Of a stretch of 64,000 nucleotides of DNA, positions 56,675-64,000 are shown piece after piece. This DNA is from Candidatus Dadabacteria bacterium. Lineage in GTDB: Bacteria; Desulfobacterota_D; UBA1144; Nemesobacterales; Nemesobacteraceae. Position numbers and translations under genes: made by a program. A model generated the notes under the pieces. It was not told where the DNA came from and made no database searches. It worked only from the letters and a program-made list of their open reading frames with translations. Location: positions 17,917 through 81,916 of the forward strand of contig JAPPFE010000035.1 of the NCBI GenBank assembly GCA_028823955.1, written 5' to 3'. How positions within the stretch are numbered: position 1 is the stretch's first letter; every line of letters begins with the position of its first letter.

Positions 56675-59600
56675 TTAATATTTCGGAAGCGGTTCAATTT
56701 CCACTTCCTCTTCAATAAGATCCACATCAAGTCCCAACGCCTGCAGTTCCTTGCGCAACACTTTGAAAGATTCAGGAAGACCTGGTTCAAAATTCATATC
56801 ACCTCTTACGATCGAGTCGAATATTCTCGTCCGTCCCGCTACGTCGTCTGATTTTATGGTGACAAATTCCTGAAGGGTGTAGGCGGCCCCGTAGGCTTCA
56901 AGCGCCCAGACCTCCATTTCTCCAAGTCTCTGTCCACCGAAGTGAGCCTTCCCGCCAAGGGGCTGCTGCGTTACCAGGGAATAAGGCCCGATTGCCCTCG
57001 CATGAATTTTCTCTTCAACAAGGTGATGGAGCTTTAACATGTACATTATCCCAACGCACACTTTCTGATCAAAAGGTTCACCGGTCTGACCATCAAAAAG
57101 AATAGTCTTTCCATCTTCGTCGATGCCGGCAAGCTCCTGGATACGCGCAATTTCAGTCTCGTGGGCACCGTCAAAGACCGGGGATTTTACCGGTACTCCG
57201 TCTTCAAGCTCTCTTACCAACTTTACAAGACCCTCTCTGTCCAGCGACTCTACAAGCTCCCGTGTCTGCGAAGAATCCGAGTATATTTCCAGAAGCTTCT
57301 TTCTTAGGGCTTCGTCGCTAAATTCCTGTTCGATATACTCATTAAGCTGCCTTCCCAGTTCTCTGCCGCCCCACCCCAGATGGGTCTCCAGTATCTGGCC
57401 AACGTTCATCCTTGAAGGCACGCCAAGCGGGTTAAGAACCATGTCAACCGGCCTCCCGTCGGAGAGATAAGGCATATCTTCCTGCGGAAGTATTTTCGAT
57501 ACGACACCCTTGTTGCCATGCCGTCCCGCCATTTTGTCACCAACCTGAAGCTTCCTTTTAACCGCAATGCGGACCTTAACCACTCTCAAAACCCCGGGAG
57601 GCAACTCATCGGGCTTTTTCAATTTTTCTATGCGCTGTTCATAGGTAGCGGTCACGTAATCAATGCGTTTGAGAACTCTGCCAATTATTCCAGTCAGTTC
57701 TTCACCCGCTTCGGGAAGGTTCTTTATCCTAACATCAACAAGCTTTTCTAAGGGAATAGCATCAAGAATCTCTTCAGTAATTTCCTGTCCGCTTTTAAGA
57801 ATGGTTTTTCTGTTAACCGTTATTTTGGAAAGCGAAGTTTTGCCGAGAACAATATGCTTTACTCTGTCAACCGCATCCCGCCTGAGAATACTTACCTCGT
57901 TCTCTTTCTCTTCCATCAATTTTGAGATTTCTTGGTTCTCAATGTCTTTACTTCTCTCGTCCTTATCCACGGAGCGGGACACAAGAGTTTCAACATCTAT
58001 CACGGTACCGTATACCCCGGAAGAAACCTTGAGGGAGGAATCCTTGACATCCCCGGCCTTATCTCCGAAGATCGCCCTTAAGAGCCTCTCTTCCGGAGAA
58101 AGCTGAGTTTCGGCTTTTGGAGAAATTTTTCCAACCAGTATGTCTCCAGGCTCAACCTCGGCACCTATCATTATTATTCCGCTTTCATCCAGATACCTAA
58201 GGGACTCTTCGGACACATTAGGTATATCTCTGGTTATATCTTCTCTTCCGAGTTTCGTCTCCCTTGCCGTACACTCAAACTCCTCAATATGAATTGAGGT
58301 GAATGCATCGTCCTTTACAACCCTCTCGGATATCAAGATTGCGTCTTCAAAGTTGTATCCTCCCCATGGCATAAAGGCGACAACCATATTCTGTCCGAGC
58401 GCCAGTTCGCCACGGTCCGTCGAACACCCATCCGCTATTACCTGTCCTTTCCTCACCCGCTGCCCTTGGCAAACTATAGGCGTCTGATTCCAGCAGGAAC
58501 TCTGGTTTGAGCGGTGGAACTTTATCAAGTTGTAGATATCCACCCCACCTTCGCGACTTCTTTCCGTGGATTTAACCACAATCCTAACCGCATCTACGGA
58601 CTCCACTACGCCATCTCTGCGTGCGACGACCGTAACCCCGGAGTCCTTGGCCACCTTGCTTTCAAAACCTGTCCCCACAAGCGGCGAGGCACTCTTTATG
58701 AGTGGCACGGCCTGGCGCTGCATATTAGAACCCATAAGGGCCCTGTTCGCGTCATCATGCTCAAGAAAGGGAATAAGAGAAGCCGAAACCGAAACAAGCT
58801 GCGAAGGGGACACGTCCATAAACTCAACCTCCTCCCTCTCAACCATCATAAATTCGCCATTTCCCCTGGCGGAGACAAAAGGTAGTTTGAAAGACCCGTC
58901 CTCTTCAAGGGGGGCGTTTGCCTGAGCTACAATGTAATCCTCTTCCATAAGCGCATTCATATAAATTATTTCGTCCGTAACACGCCCGTCCTTCACTTTC
59001 CTGTAAGGAGTCCGGATAAATCCGGATTCATCTATCTTCGCATAAGTGCTCAAGCTGGATATAAGTCCGATATTAGGACCTTCCGGAGTTTCTATAGGAC
59101 ATATTCTCCCATAATGGGAAGAGTGAACATCTCTTACCTCGAACCCCGCCCTCTCTCTGGTAAGACCGCCCGGACCAAGTGCGCTCAGCCTTCTTTTATG
59201 AGTTATTTCCGACAGAGGGTTGGTCTGATCCATGAACTGGGAAAGCTGACCCGTGGTGAAAAACTCCTTGAGAACCGATGTAACGGTTTTCGGAACCAGT
59301 ACTTCATTAGGCATGAGGTTTTCTATGGTCTGGTATCCCATTTTTTCCTTCACAAACCGTGCAAGCCTCTCAAGGCCGTGATAAAAACGGTCCTCTATAA
59401 GTTCCCCAACGGTTCTTACCCTTCGGTTGCCGAGATGGTCTATGTCGTCGGTAGATCCCCTGCCACCTTTCAAATCAAGCAGGTATTTCACGGTCAGAAG
59501 GATATCTTCTCTGTCCAAAGTAAGATGATCATCGCTCACGCCCTTCCTCTTGAGCTTATAGTTGATTTTGATCCGACCCACTTTCGAGAGTCTGTATGCA

Positions 59601-60865
59601 TCCTGGGTGAAGAACATGTTTTCAAAGAAAGTCCGCGCGACTTCATCGGAAGGAGGGTCCGTCGGCCTGAATTTCTTGTATATCTCCGTTATGGCTTCCT
59701 CACATGAATCCACCTTATCGGAAAGAAGTGTGGTCCGAAGAGAACTCACGAACAGGGTCTTGTCTATGTAGTAGACTCTGAGGGTTTTTTTACCGACTCT
59801 GCGGAGTTCGTCGAGTTTCTCTTCCGTTATTTCCTCATTGAAATCTAGTATTACTTCCCCAGTTTCGGGGTCGGAGACCACTTCGGCCGAGGGTTTTTCC
59901 ATTATCTCTTCATCTGAAACAGGTATGGAACTCATGCCAACTTCTTCGAATCTTGAAAGAAGATTTTTCAGCCTTCTTCCCTTTCTACCTATAAGGTCAC
60001 CTGTTTCCGGATGGTTTATATCCACAGTCACTTTCTGATAGGAAATTATTTCGGTGGTCTTTTCTTTCTTAAAACCCTCCGCTCCCACCTCGAAAACTTC
60101 CGCGGTTACTTCTTTTCGAAGTTCTTCCGGTTCTATATGGAAAGTCTCCACGGGATAGAAGAAATCCATTATCTGCTGCTCATCATAACCCATGGCCTTG
60201 AGAAGAACGGTGACGTGGAATTTTTTCTTTCTGTCTATGCGCACATGGAGCATGTCTTTCAGATCATATTCAAAATCAAGCCAGCGACCGTTTTGAGGAA
60301 CGATTCTCGCTATAAAAGATCCTTCCTTTCCGGACAACTGGTTCTTGCTTTTGTCCCGATCAAAAAACACTCCGGGAGATCTGTGGAGCTGGTTTACGAT
60401 TACTCTTTCGGTTCCGTTTACTATAAAAGAACCGCTGGGGGTCATAAGCTGTACTTCCCCAAAGTATATCTCTTGCTCTTTAATGTCGCGGAACTGTCTC
60501 TCGGTATCTTTCTGTCCTTTTTCACCTTCAGGAATGTCCCAAATTATAAGACGGAAAGTTACATAAAGAGGAGCAGTGTAGGTATAGCCCTTAAGCCTGC
60601 ATTCGGCGAAATCATACTTGGGTTCGTCCAGCCTGTAGCTGAGATATTCCAAAGAAGCCTTGCCATTATAATCCTCAAGAGGAAAAACAGCCTTGAAGGC
60701 TCCATGAAGGCCGGTGTCCGAACGCTCATCTGGAGGAATATCGGCCTGCAGAAAATCTTCGTACGATTTTATCTGTACATCAAGCAGGTGGGGGATATCC
60801 AGAACCTGGGGGATCTTCGAAAAATCTTTCCTTAATTCCTGAGACTCTATATTCTCTATGGTCAA
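56675..60865 (-). CDS. rpoB: RNA polymerase subunit beta
   Basis: A 1,396-residue catalytic subunit. The rifampicin region reads LSQFMDQTNPLSEITHKRRL with the wild-type residues at the usual resistance positions, so the target looks sensitive. GRHGNKGVVSKI and PLGVPSRMNVGQI are the late conserved parts. The start is a TTG with GAGGGGG 6 nt upstream; no ATG is available before the conserved N-terminus. It follows rplL after 53 bp. Confidence 0.98.
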   Translation of the reverse strand: MTIENIESQELRKDFSKIPQVLDIPHLLDVQIKSYEDFLQADIPPDERSDTGLHGAFKAVFPLEDYNGKASLEYLSYRLDEPKYDFAECRLKGYTYTAPLYVTFRLIIWDIPEGEKGQKDTERQFRDIKEQEIYFGEVQLMTPSGSFIVNGTERVIVNQLHRSPGVFFDRDKSKNQLSGKEGSFIARIVPQNGRWLDFEYDLKDMLHVRIDRKKKFHVTVLLKAMGYDEQQIMDFFYPVETFHIEPEELRKEVTAEVFEVGAEGFKKEKTTEIISYQKVTVDINHPETGDLIGRKGRRLKNLLSRFEEVGMSSIPVSDEEIMEKPSAEVVSDPETGEVILDFNEEITEEKLDELRRVGKKTLRVYYIDKTLFVSSLRTTLLSDKVDSCEEAITEIYKKFRPTDPPSDEVARTFFENMFFTQDAYRLSKVGRIKINYKLKRKGVSDDHLTLDREDILLTVKYLLDLKGGRGSTDDIDHLGNRRVRTVGELIEDRFYHGLERLARFVKEKMGYQTIENLMPNEVLVPKTVTSVLKEFFTTGQLSQFMDQTNPLSEITHKRRLSALGPGGLTRERAGFEVRDVHSSHYGRICPIETPEGPNIGLISSLSTYAKIDESGFIRTPYRKVKDGRVTDEIIYMNALMEEDYIVAQANAPLEEDGSFKLPFVSARGNGEFMMVEREEVEFMDVSPSQLVSVSASLIPFLEHDDANRALMGSNMQRQAVPLIKSASPLVGTGFESKVAKDSGVTVVARRDGVVESVDAVRIVVKSTERSREGGVDIYNLIKFHRSNQSSCWNQTPIVCQGQRVRKGQVIADGCSTDRGELALGQNMVVAFMPWGGYNFEDAILISERVVKDDAFTSIHIEEFECTARETKLGREDITRDIPNVSEESLRYLDESGIIMIGAEVEPGDILVGKISPKAETQLSPEERLLRAIFGDKAGDVKDSSLKVSSGVYGTVIDVETLVSRSVDKDERSKDIENQEISKLMEEKENEVSILRRDAVDRVKHIVLGKTSLSKITVNRKTILKSGQEITEEILDAIPLEKLVDVRIKNLPEAGEELTGIIGRVLKRIDYVTATYEQRIEKLKKPDELPPGVLRVVKVRIAVKRKLQVGDKMAGRHGNKGVVSKILPQEDMPYLSDGRPVDMVLNPLGVPSRMNVGQILETHLGWGGRELGRQLNEYIEQEFSDEALRKKLLEIYSDSSQTRELVESLDREGLVKLVRELEDGVPVKSPVFDGAHETEIARIQELAGIDEDGKTILFDGQTGEPFDQKVCVGIMYMLKLHHLVEEKIHARAIGPYSLVTQQPLGGKAHFGGQRLGEMEVWALEAYGAAYTLQEFVTIKSDDVAGRTRIFDSIVRGDMNFEPGLPESFKVLRKELQALGLDVDLIEEEVEIEPLPKY

Positions 60866-60918
60866 CGCGCACCCCCTCGTTTTTTAATTTAAGTGAAAAT
60901 AACCGAAGAAAATTATGG

Positions 60919-61302
60919 TCAGTTAACTTCAACGGTTGCCCCGGCGTCTTCAAGCTTTTTCTTGATGTCTGCAGCCTCATCCTTGCTAACTCCCTCTTTT
61001 ACAGGTTTGGGAGCTCCTTCAACAAGCTCCTTGGATTCCTTGAGTCCAAGACCCGCGATTTCCCTTACCGCCTTTATGACCTGTATTTTCTTGTCTCCGA
61101 AAGAACTGAGAATTACACTAAACTCAGTTTTCTCTTCGGCCGCAGGAGCGGCTTCGGCACCGGCAGCAGTGGCAACAGCGACTTGTGGCGCAGCGGCCTG
61201 AACACCGAACTTTTCCTTTATTTCCTCTATCAGTTCGGAAATCTCAAGCATGCTAGCTTGTTCAAGATAGGTGACAACGTCTGTTCTACTAATATCGGGC
61301 AT
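60919..61302 (-). CDS. rplL: Ribosomal protein bL12 (L7/L12)
   Basis: A 127-residue stalk protein that recruits translation factors. The N-terminal dimerisation helices (about 1-35) are joined by an Ala-rich hinge ([20 protein letters not shown]) to the C-terminal domain with [20 protein letters not shown] and [11 protein letters not shown]. The length is normal. It lies 35 bp after rplJ. Confidence 0.98.
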   Translation of the reverse strand: MPDISRTDVVTYLEQASMLEISELIEEIKEKFGVQAAAPQVAVATAAGAEAAPAAEEKTEFSVILSSFGDKKIQVIKAVREIAGLGLKESKELVEGAPKPVKEGVSKDEAADIKKKLEDAGATVEVN

Positions 61303-61337
61303 TTTATTCCTCCTTGATAAAACAGTTCTACAGTTTT

Positions 61338-61859
61338 TTATTTAGTTTTCTTTTCTTTTAAACCTTCTAACACATTGACAATATTTGAGCGTGTCTGCTC
61401 CAAGACTCCCACAAGGTTGCCCATCGGAGCACTAAGCAGGCCTACAAACTCGGAGATAAGCTCCTGTCTTGACGGAAGCTTTGCTATCTGCTCTATTCTG
61501 GATACATCTACTACTTCTCCTTCGAATATACCGCCCTTTATCTTGATTTCCGGGAAATCTTCGCCGTAATCAACAAAGACCTTCGCTGCCGCGGAAGACT
61601 CCCCATCACAGATAGCAATCGCTGTGGGACCCGAAAAAAGATCTTTCATTCTTTCTATGTCCGTTCCTAGTGAAGCTTTCTCCAGAAGGGTGTTCTTTAC
61701 AACCCTGAACTCCGTATTGGTCTGCCTGAGTTTTTTCCTCAGGACATCCATCTCCTTCACCTTAAGTCCTTGGTATTCAACAACGAACACCGAGGAAACG
61801 GAATGGAATCTGGATGCCAAGTCGTCAATTACTTTCTGCTTTTCGGCTTTACTGAGCAT
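61338..61859 (-). CDS. rplJ: Ribosomal protein uL10
   Basis: A 173-residue stalk-base protein that anchors L7/L12 dimers to 23S rRNA. The N-terminal rRNA-binding domain begins [20 protein letters not shown] and continues [20 protein letters not shown]. The C-terminal helix (about 145-173) is the L12-binding part. The gap before it (61860-61895) is too short for a full L10 leader. Confidence 0.97.
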   Translation of the reverse strand: MLSKAEKQKVIDDLASRFHSVSSVFVVEYQGLKVKEMDVLRKKLRQTNTEFRVVKNTLLEKASLGTDIERMKDLFSGPTAIAICDGESSAAAKVFVDYGEDFPEIKIKGGIFEGEVVDVSRIEQIAKLPSRQELISEFVGLLSAPMGNLVGVLEQTRSNIVNVLEGLKEKKTK

Positions 61860-61895
61860 AGTCTCTCTCTTCTCGTATCTAGTTTCGCGTTACGC

Positions 61896-62621
61896 TTACG
61901 CCGCAATTCCCATACTTTTAAGTTCGTTCCTAATATCCGGCACACTCACTCCAATACCGGGACCCATGGTCGCCGACACCGAAACTCTCTTCAGAAAAAT
62001 ACCCTTAGAAGCAACAGGTTTCTCTTTGATCAGAAAACCCATAAAGGCGAGGAAGTTTTCTTTCAGGTTCTCTTTTCCGAAAGAGACTTTTCCAACAGGA
62101 GCGTGTATAACCCCGCTTTTGTCATTTCTGATTTCAACACGACCGGCCTTTGATTCCTTGACCATGTTAGCGACGTCCGAAGTTACAGTACCTACCTTAG
62201 GACTCGGCATCAGTCCTCTTGGCCCCAGCACTTTTCCCAGTCTTCCAACCTTTGACATCACGTCAGGAGTGGCTATAGCCACGTCAAAATCAAGCCAGTT
62301 CTCCTTAGAAATTTTCTCCACGATATCGTCAAGACCCACATAATCGGCCCCGGCATCTTTTGCCTCGACTGCCTTATCATCCGTTGCAAACACGAGGACC
62401 GTCATTTTTTTCCCGAGACCGTGAGGCAACACGAGTGCGGAACGAATCTGCTGGTTCGCATGTCTGGGGTCTATGCCGAGATTTACGGCTATATCCACCG
62501 TTTCGTCAAATTTCGCATAGTGGGCCTGAGCCACAAGCTCCATGGCCTCATCAACCGTATACTCTTTGCGGGAATCTACTTTGGTGCTTACGTCAATATA
62601 TTTTTTTCCTCTGGTGGTCAT
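61896..62621 (-). CDS. rplA: Ribosomal protein uL1
   Basis: A 241-residue two-domain protein of the L1 stalk and, in many bacteria, a translational repressor of the rplKA mRNA. Domain I is split (about 1-70 and 160-241) around domain II. Signatures include VNLGIDPRHANQQIRSAL, LMPSPKVGTVT and KSKAGRVEIRNDKSG-like segments. It follows rplK by 16 bp. Confidence 0.97.
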   Translation of the reverse strand: MTTRGKKYIDVSTKVDSRKEYTVDEAMELVAQAHYAKFDETVDIAVNLGIDPRHANQQIRSALVLPHGLGKKMTVLVFATDDKAVEAKDAGADYVGLDDIVEKISKENWLDFDVAIATPDVMSKVGRLGKVLGPRGLMPSPKVGTVTSDVANMVKESKAGRVEIRNDKSGVIHAPVGKVSFGKENLKENFLAFMGFLIKEKPVASKGIFLKRVSVSATMGPGIGVSVPDIRNELKSMGIAA

Positions 62622-62637
62622 GAAGTCTCTCCAAACT

Positions 62638-63057
62638 CTATCCTTCTATATCAATTCCCATGCTTCTCGCGGTACCACGCACAACCATCAAAGCCGCATC
62701 AATTTCATCAGTATTGAGATCCTCAAGCTTTCTTTGCGCTATCTCCCTTGCCTGTTCCTCCGTAATCTTGCCGGCTTTGGTCCTCGGAGTGGATCCTGAA
62801 CCTTTTTCAAGGCCCGCAGCTTTTTTCAGCAGGTAAGAAGTAGGGGGAGTTTTTATCTGAAGATCAAAAGACCTGTCCGCGTAAACGGTCACCGTAACTG
62901 GAAGAAGCCCTTCGGAAGAAGACGTCTGGGCATTAAAGGCTTTGCAGAATTCCATTATGTTCACGCCTCTTTGTCCGAGCGCGGGACCTACCGGAGGCGA
63001 AGGGGATGCCTTTCCCGCCTCAATCAGCAACTTTATGTAACCGCTTATTTTCTTCAT
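62638..63057 (-). CDS. rplK: Ribosomal protein uL11
   Basis: A 139-residue protein of the GTPase-associated centre and the site that activates RelA. The N-terminal domain has [20 protein letters not shown] and the C-terminal rRNA-binding domain has [20 protein letters not shown]. It starts at the base after the nusG stop. Confidence 0.98.
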   Translation of the reverse strand: MKKISGYIKLLIEAGKASPSPPVGPALGQRGVNIMEFCKAFNAQTSSSEGLLPVTVTVYADRSFDLQIKTPPTSYLLKKAAGLEKGSGSTPRTKAGKITEEQAREIAQRKLEDLNTDEIDAALMVVRGTARSMGIDIEG

Positions 63058-63618
63058 CTAGATTTTCTCCACCTGATTAAAATCGAGCTCTATGGGTGTG
63101 GTCCTGCCAAAAATGCTGACCAGTACCTGCACCCTGGCTTTTTCGGGTTTTACATCTTCTATAATTCCGGAAAAATTGGCAAAAGGACCTTCTATAACTC
63201 TTATGGCTTCTCCTTTTTCAAAAGCGACACTCGGCTTGGGCTTGAGCGTGCCCTCTTTTGCCCTTGTTTTTATCTCGTTAACTTTTTCTTCGTCAACTTC
63301 GGGGATGGAATCAATATTTATCTTTCCATCAACCGGGCGGCCTCCCACGAAACTTATCACTTTCGGTATCTCCCGTACGAAATCCAGGGTTTCCTTGTTA
63401 AGTTCCATTTTAAGCATTATGTATCCGGGAAAGAATTTCCTAATAGATGTTCTCTTCCTCCCGCCTTTCTGTGTTTCAACTACTGTCTCAGTAGGAATAA
63501 AAACCTCGTCAATGGCAAGGTTTTCATTGTTCATGCTCTCCATCCCGTTTTCTATCTGGGTTTTAACCCGTTCCTCAAAACCGGTATTTACATGCACTAT
63601 ATACCACTTGCTCGGCAT
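63058..63618 (-). CDS. nusG: Transcription termination/antitermination protein NusG
   Basis: A 186-residue elongation factor that binds RNA polymerase and, through its KOW domain, Rho or ribosomal protein S10. The NGN domain starts KWYIVHVNTGFEERVK and includes FFPGYIMLKMEL. The KOW motif is FEKGEAIRVIEGPFANFSG. The length is standard. It lies between secE and rplK in the usual order. Confidence 0.97.
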   Translation of the reverse strand: MPSKWYIVHVNTGFEERVKTQIENGMESMNNENLAIDEVFIPTETVVETQKGGRKRTSIRKFFPGYIMLKMELNKETLDFVREIPKVISFVGGRPVDGKINIDSIPEVDEEKVNEIKTRAKEGTLKPKPSVAFEKGEAIRVIEGPFANFSGIIEDVKPEKARVQVLVSIFGRTTPIELDFNQVEKI

Positions 63619-63643
63619 TCGAAAACTGCTCCCGTTTCGCTCT

Positions 63644-63847
63644 TTAACTCAGTATAAGACCAAACAGAAAAGAGAACACGTAATCGGCCAGCATAAAAAA
63701 GAGTGCAAAAAACGCGGTAATAATAACAACCACTAAGGTTGATTTAACCGTATCTTTACGCTCGGGCCAGGTTATTCTTTTCAGTTCTGTAGCAACACCG
63801 CTGAGATACCTGGTCGTATCAACTTTGATCCTGTCAAATCTTTCCAT
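63644..63847 (-). CDS. secE: Preprotein translocase subunit SecE
   Basis: A 67-residue single-span SecE. The conserved amphipathic segment GVATELKRITWPERKDT (about 17-33) precedes one transmembrane helix (about 36-63). The ATG at 63847 is chosen because the longer frame runs into tRNA-Trp. It is the short form with one helix, not the three-helix enterobacterial form. Confidence 0.95.
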   Translation of the reverse strand: MERFDRIKVDTTRYLSGVATELKRITWPERKDTVKSTLVVVIITAFFALFFMLADYVFSFLFGLILS

Positions 63848-63862
63848 GACTTGGTTTTTCTG

Positions 63863-63935
63863 CAGGGCAGGAGGGTCTCGAACCCCCAACCTGCGGTTTT
63901 GGAGACCGCTGCTCTACCAATTGAGCTACTGCCCT
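63863..63935 (-). tRNA. tRNA-Trp (anticodon CCA)
   Basis: On the minus strand: acceptor AGGGCAG/CTGCCCT, D stem GCTC/GAGC, anticodon stem GCGGT/ACCGC with loop CTCCAAA, T stem GGGGG/CCCTC (one G-T pair) and discriminator G. CCA is not encoded. Its place between tuf and secE is conserved in many bacteria. Confidence 0.97.
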
Positions 63936-63952
63936 GTAGAGTCTATTACTCA

Positions 63953-64000
63953 TCACTCAATGATTTCTGTTACTACGCCTGCCCCAACAGTTCTTCCACC
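63953..64000 (-). CDS. tuf: Elongation factor Tu, C-terminal end only
   Basis: The last 15 codons and stop of a gene that runs off the right edge. They translate to GGRTVGAGVVTEIIE, the characteristic EF-Tu C-terminus. The context tuf-trnW-secE-nusG supports the call. Confidence 0.93.
   Translation of the reverse strand, partial: GGRTVGAGVVTEIIE

Noticed and set aside
61860..61895. L10 leader RNA before rplJ
   Set aside because: The gap is only 36 nt, too short for the known leader fold.
1..64000. CRISPR array, prophage or insertion sequence
   Set aside because: No regularly spaced repeats, transposase, integrase or phage structural genes are visible; the only mobile element is the group II intron.

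Overview
This is a gene-dense bacterial chromosome segment of intermediate GC content. It holds about 50 protein genes, three tRNAs and one mobile intron. The core genes look vertically inherited. The right end is the classic tuf-trnW-secE-nusG-rplKAJL-rpoBC block followed by valS. The cell has the MEP isoprenoid pathway (ispG), a B12-dependent methionine synthase, ATP-type PEP carboxykinase, methylthioadenosine salvage, an hrcA-grpE-dnaJ cluster, an IHF/HU-type protein and lipoate/E3 genes. The DUF1844 protein and the mtnP/pfkB/rsmG/trmI grouping are reminiscent of Deltaproteobacteria-like or candidate-phylum (for example Dadabacteria) genomes. That assignment is an impression from gene content and is not proven by the sequence.

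Layout. 1-5 kb: ispG (partial), a SufT-like DUF59 protein, an unusual cysteine-free Mrp/ApbC ATPase, a GC-richer epimerase, a zinc-finger-less DnaJ homologue and a DUF1844 protein. 5-9.6 kb: a minus-strand operon with overlapping stops and starts (MFS transporter, trmI, rsmG, mtnP, pfkB). 9.65-9.85 kb: tRNA-Lys and tRNA-Glu behind a consensus promoter. 9.9-14.6 kb: pckA, two tandem alpha/beta hydrolases, a small unknown protein and nth. 14.77-16.64 kb: a complete group IIC intron with its reverse transcriptase, inserted exactly behind the terminator of a seven-iron ferredoxin gene. 16.7-25 kb: ferredoxin, secG-tpiA, an aminotransferase, def, an IHF/HU gene, metH with a possibly structured leader, and a metallo-beta-lactamase-fold hydrolase. 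25.2-29.6 kb: thrC with a MoaD/ThiS sulfur carrier, then convergent hrcA-grpE-dnaJ. 29.6-34.4 kb: lpd-lipB-TPR, a single-domain EamA protein, a degenerate receiver protein and ilvE. 34.4-42 kb: a GST, leucyl aminopeptidase and a 1,730-residue DnaQ-like/RecQ/UvrD helicase fusion. 42.1-49.8 kb: a compact plus-strand operon (M20 peptidase, CbiX-like, HAD, acyl-CoA synthetase-like, purL, purF). 49.8-64 kb: valS and the rpo/ribosomal-protein block.

The most noteworthy items are the exonuclease-RecQ-UvrD fusion, the textbook group IIC insertion behind a terminator, the Mrp protein with no cysteine, and the hrcA/lpd intergenic region. That region lacks CIRCE, carries a perfect 17-bp dyad on the hrcA -10 element, has two promoters placed so close to their start codons that the transcripts would be nearly leaderless, and contains an unexplained pair of interleaved long dyads. 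I saw no CRISPR array, prophage or IS element. All functions are read from motifs by eye; no search was run.
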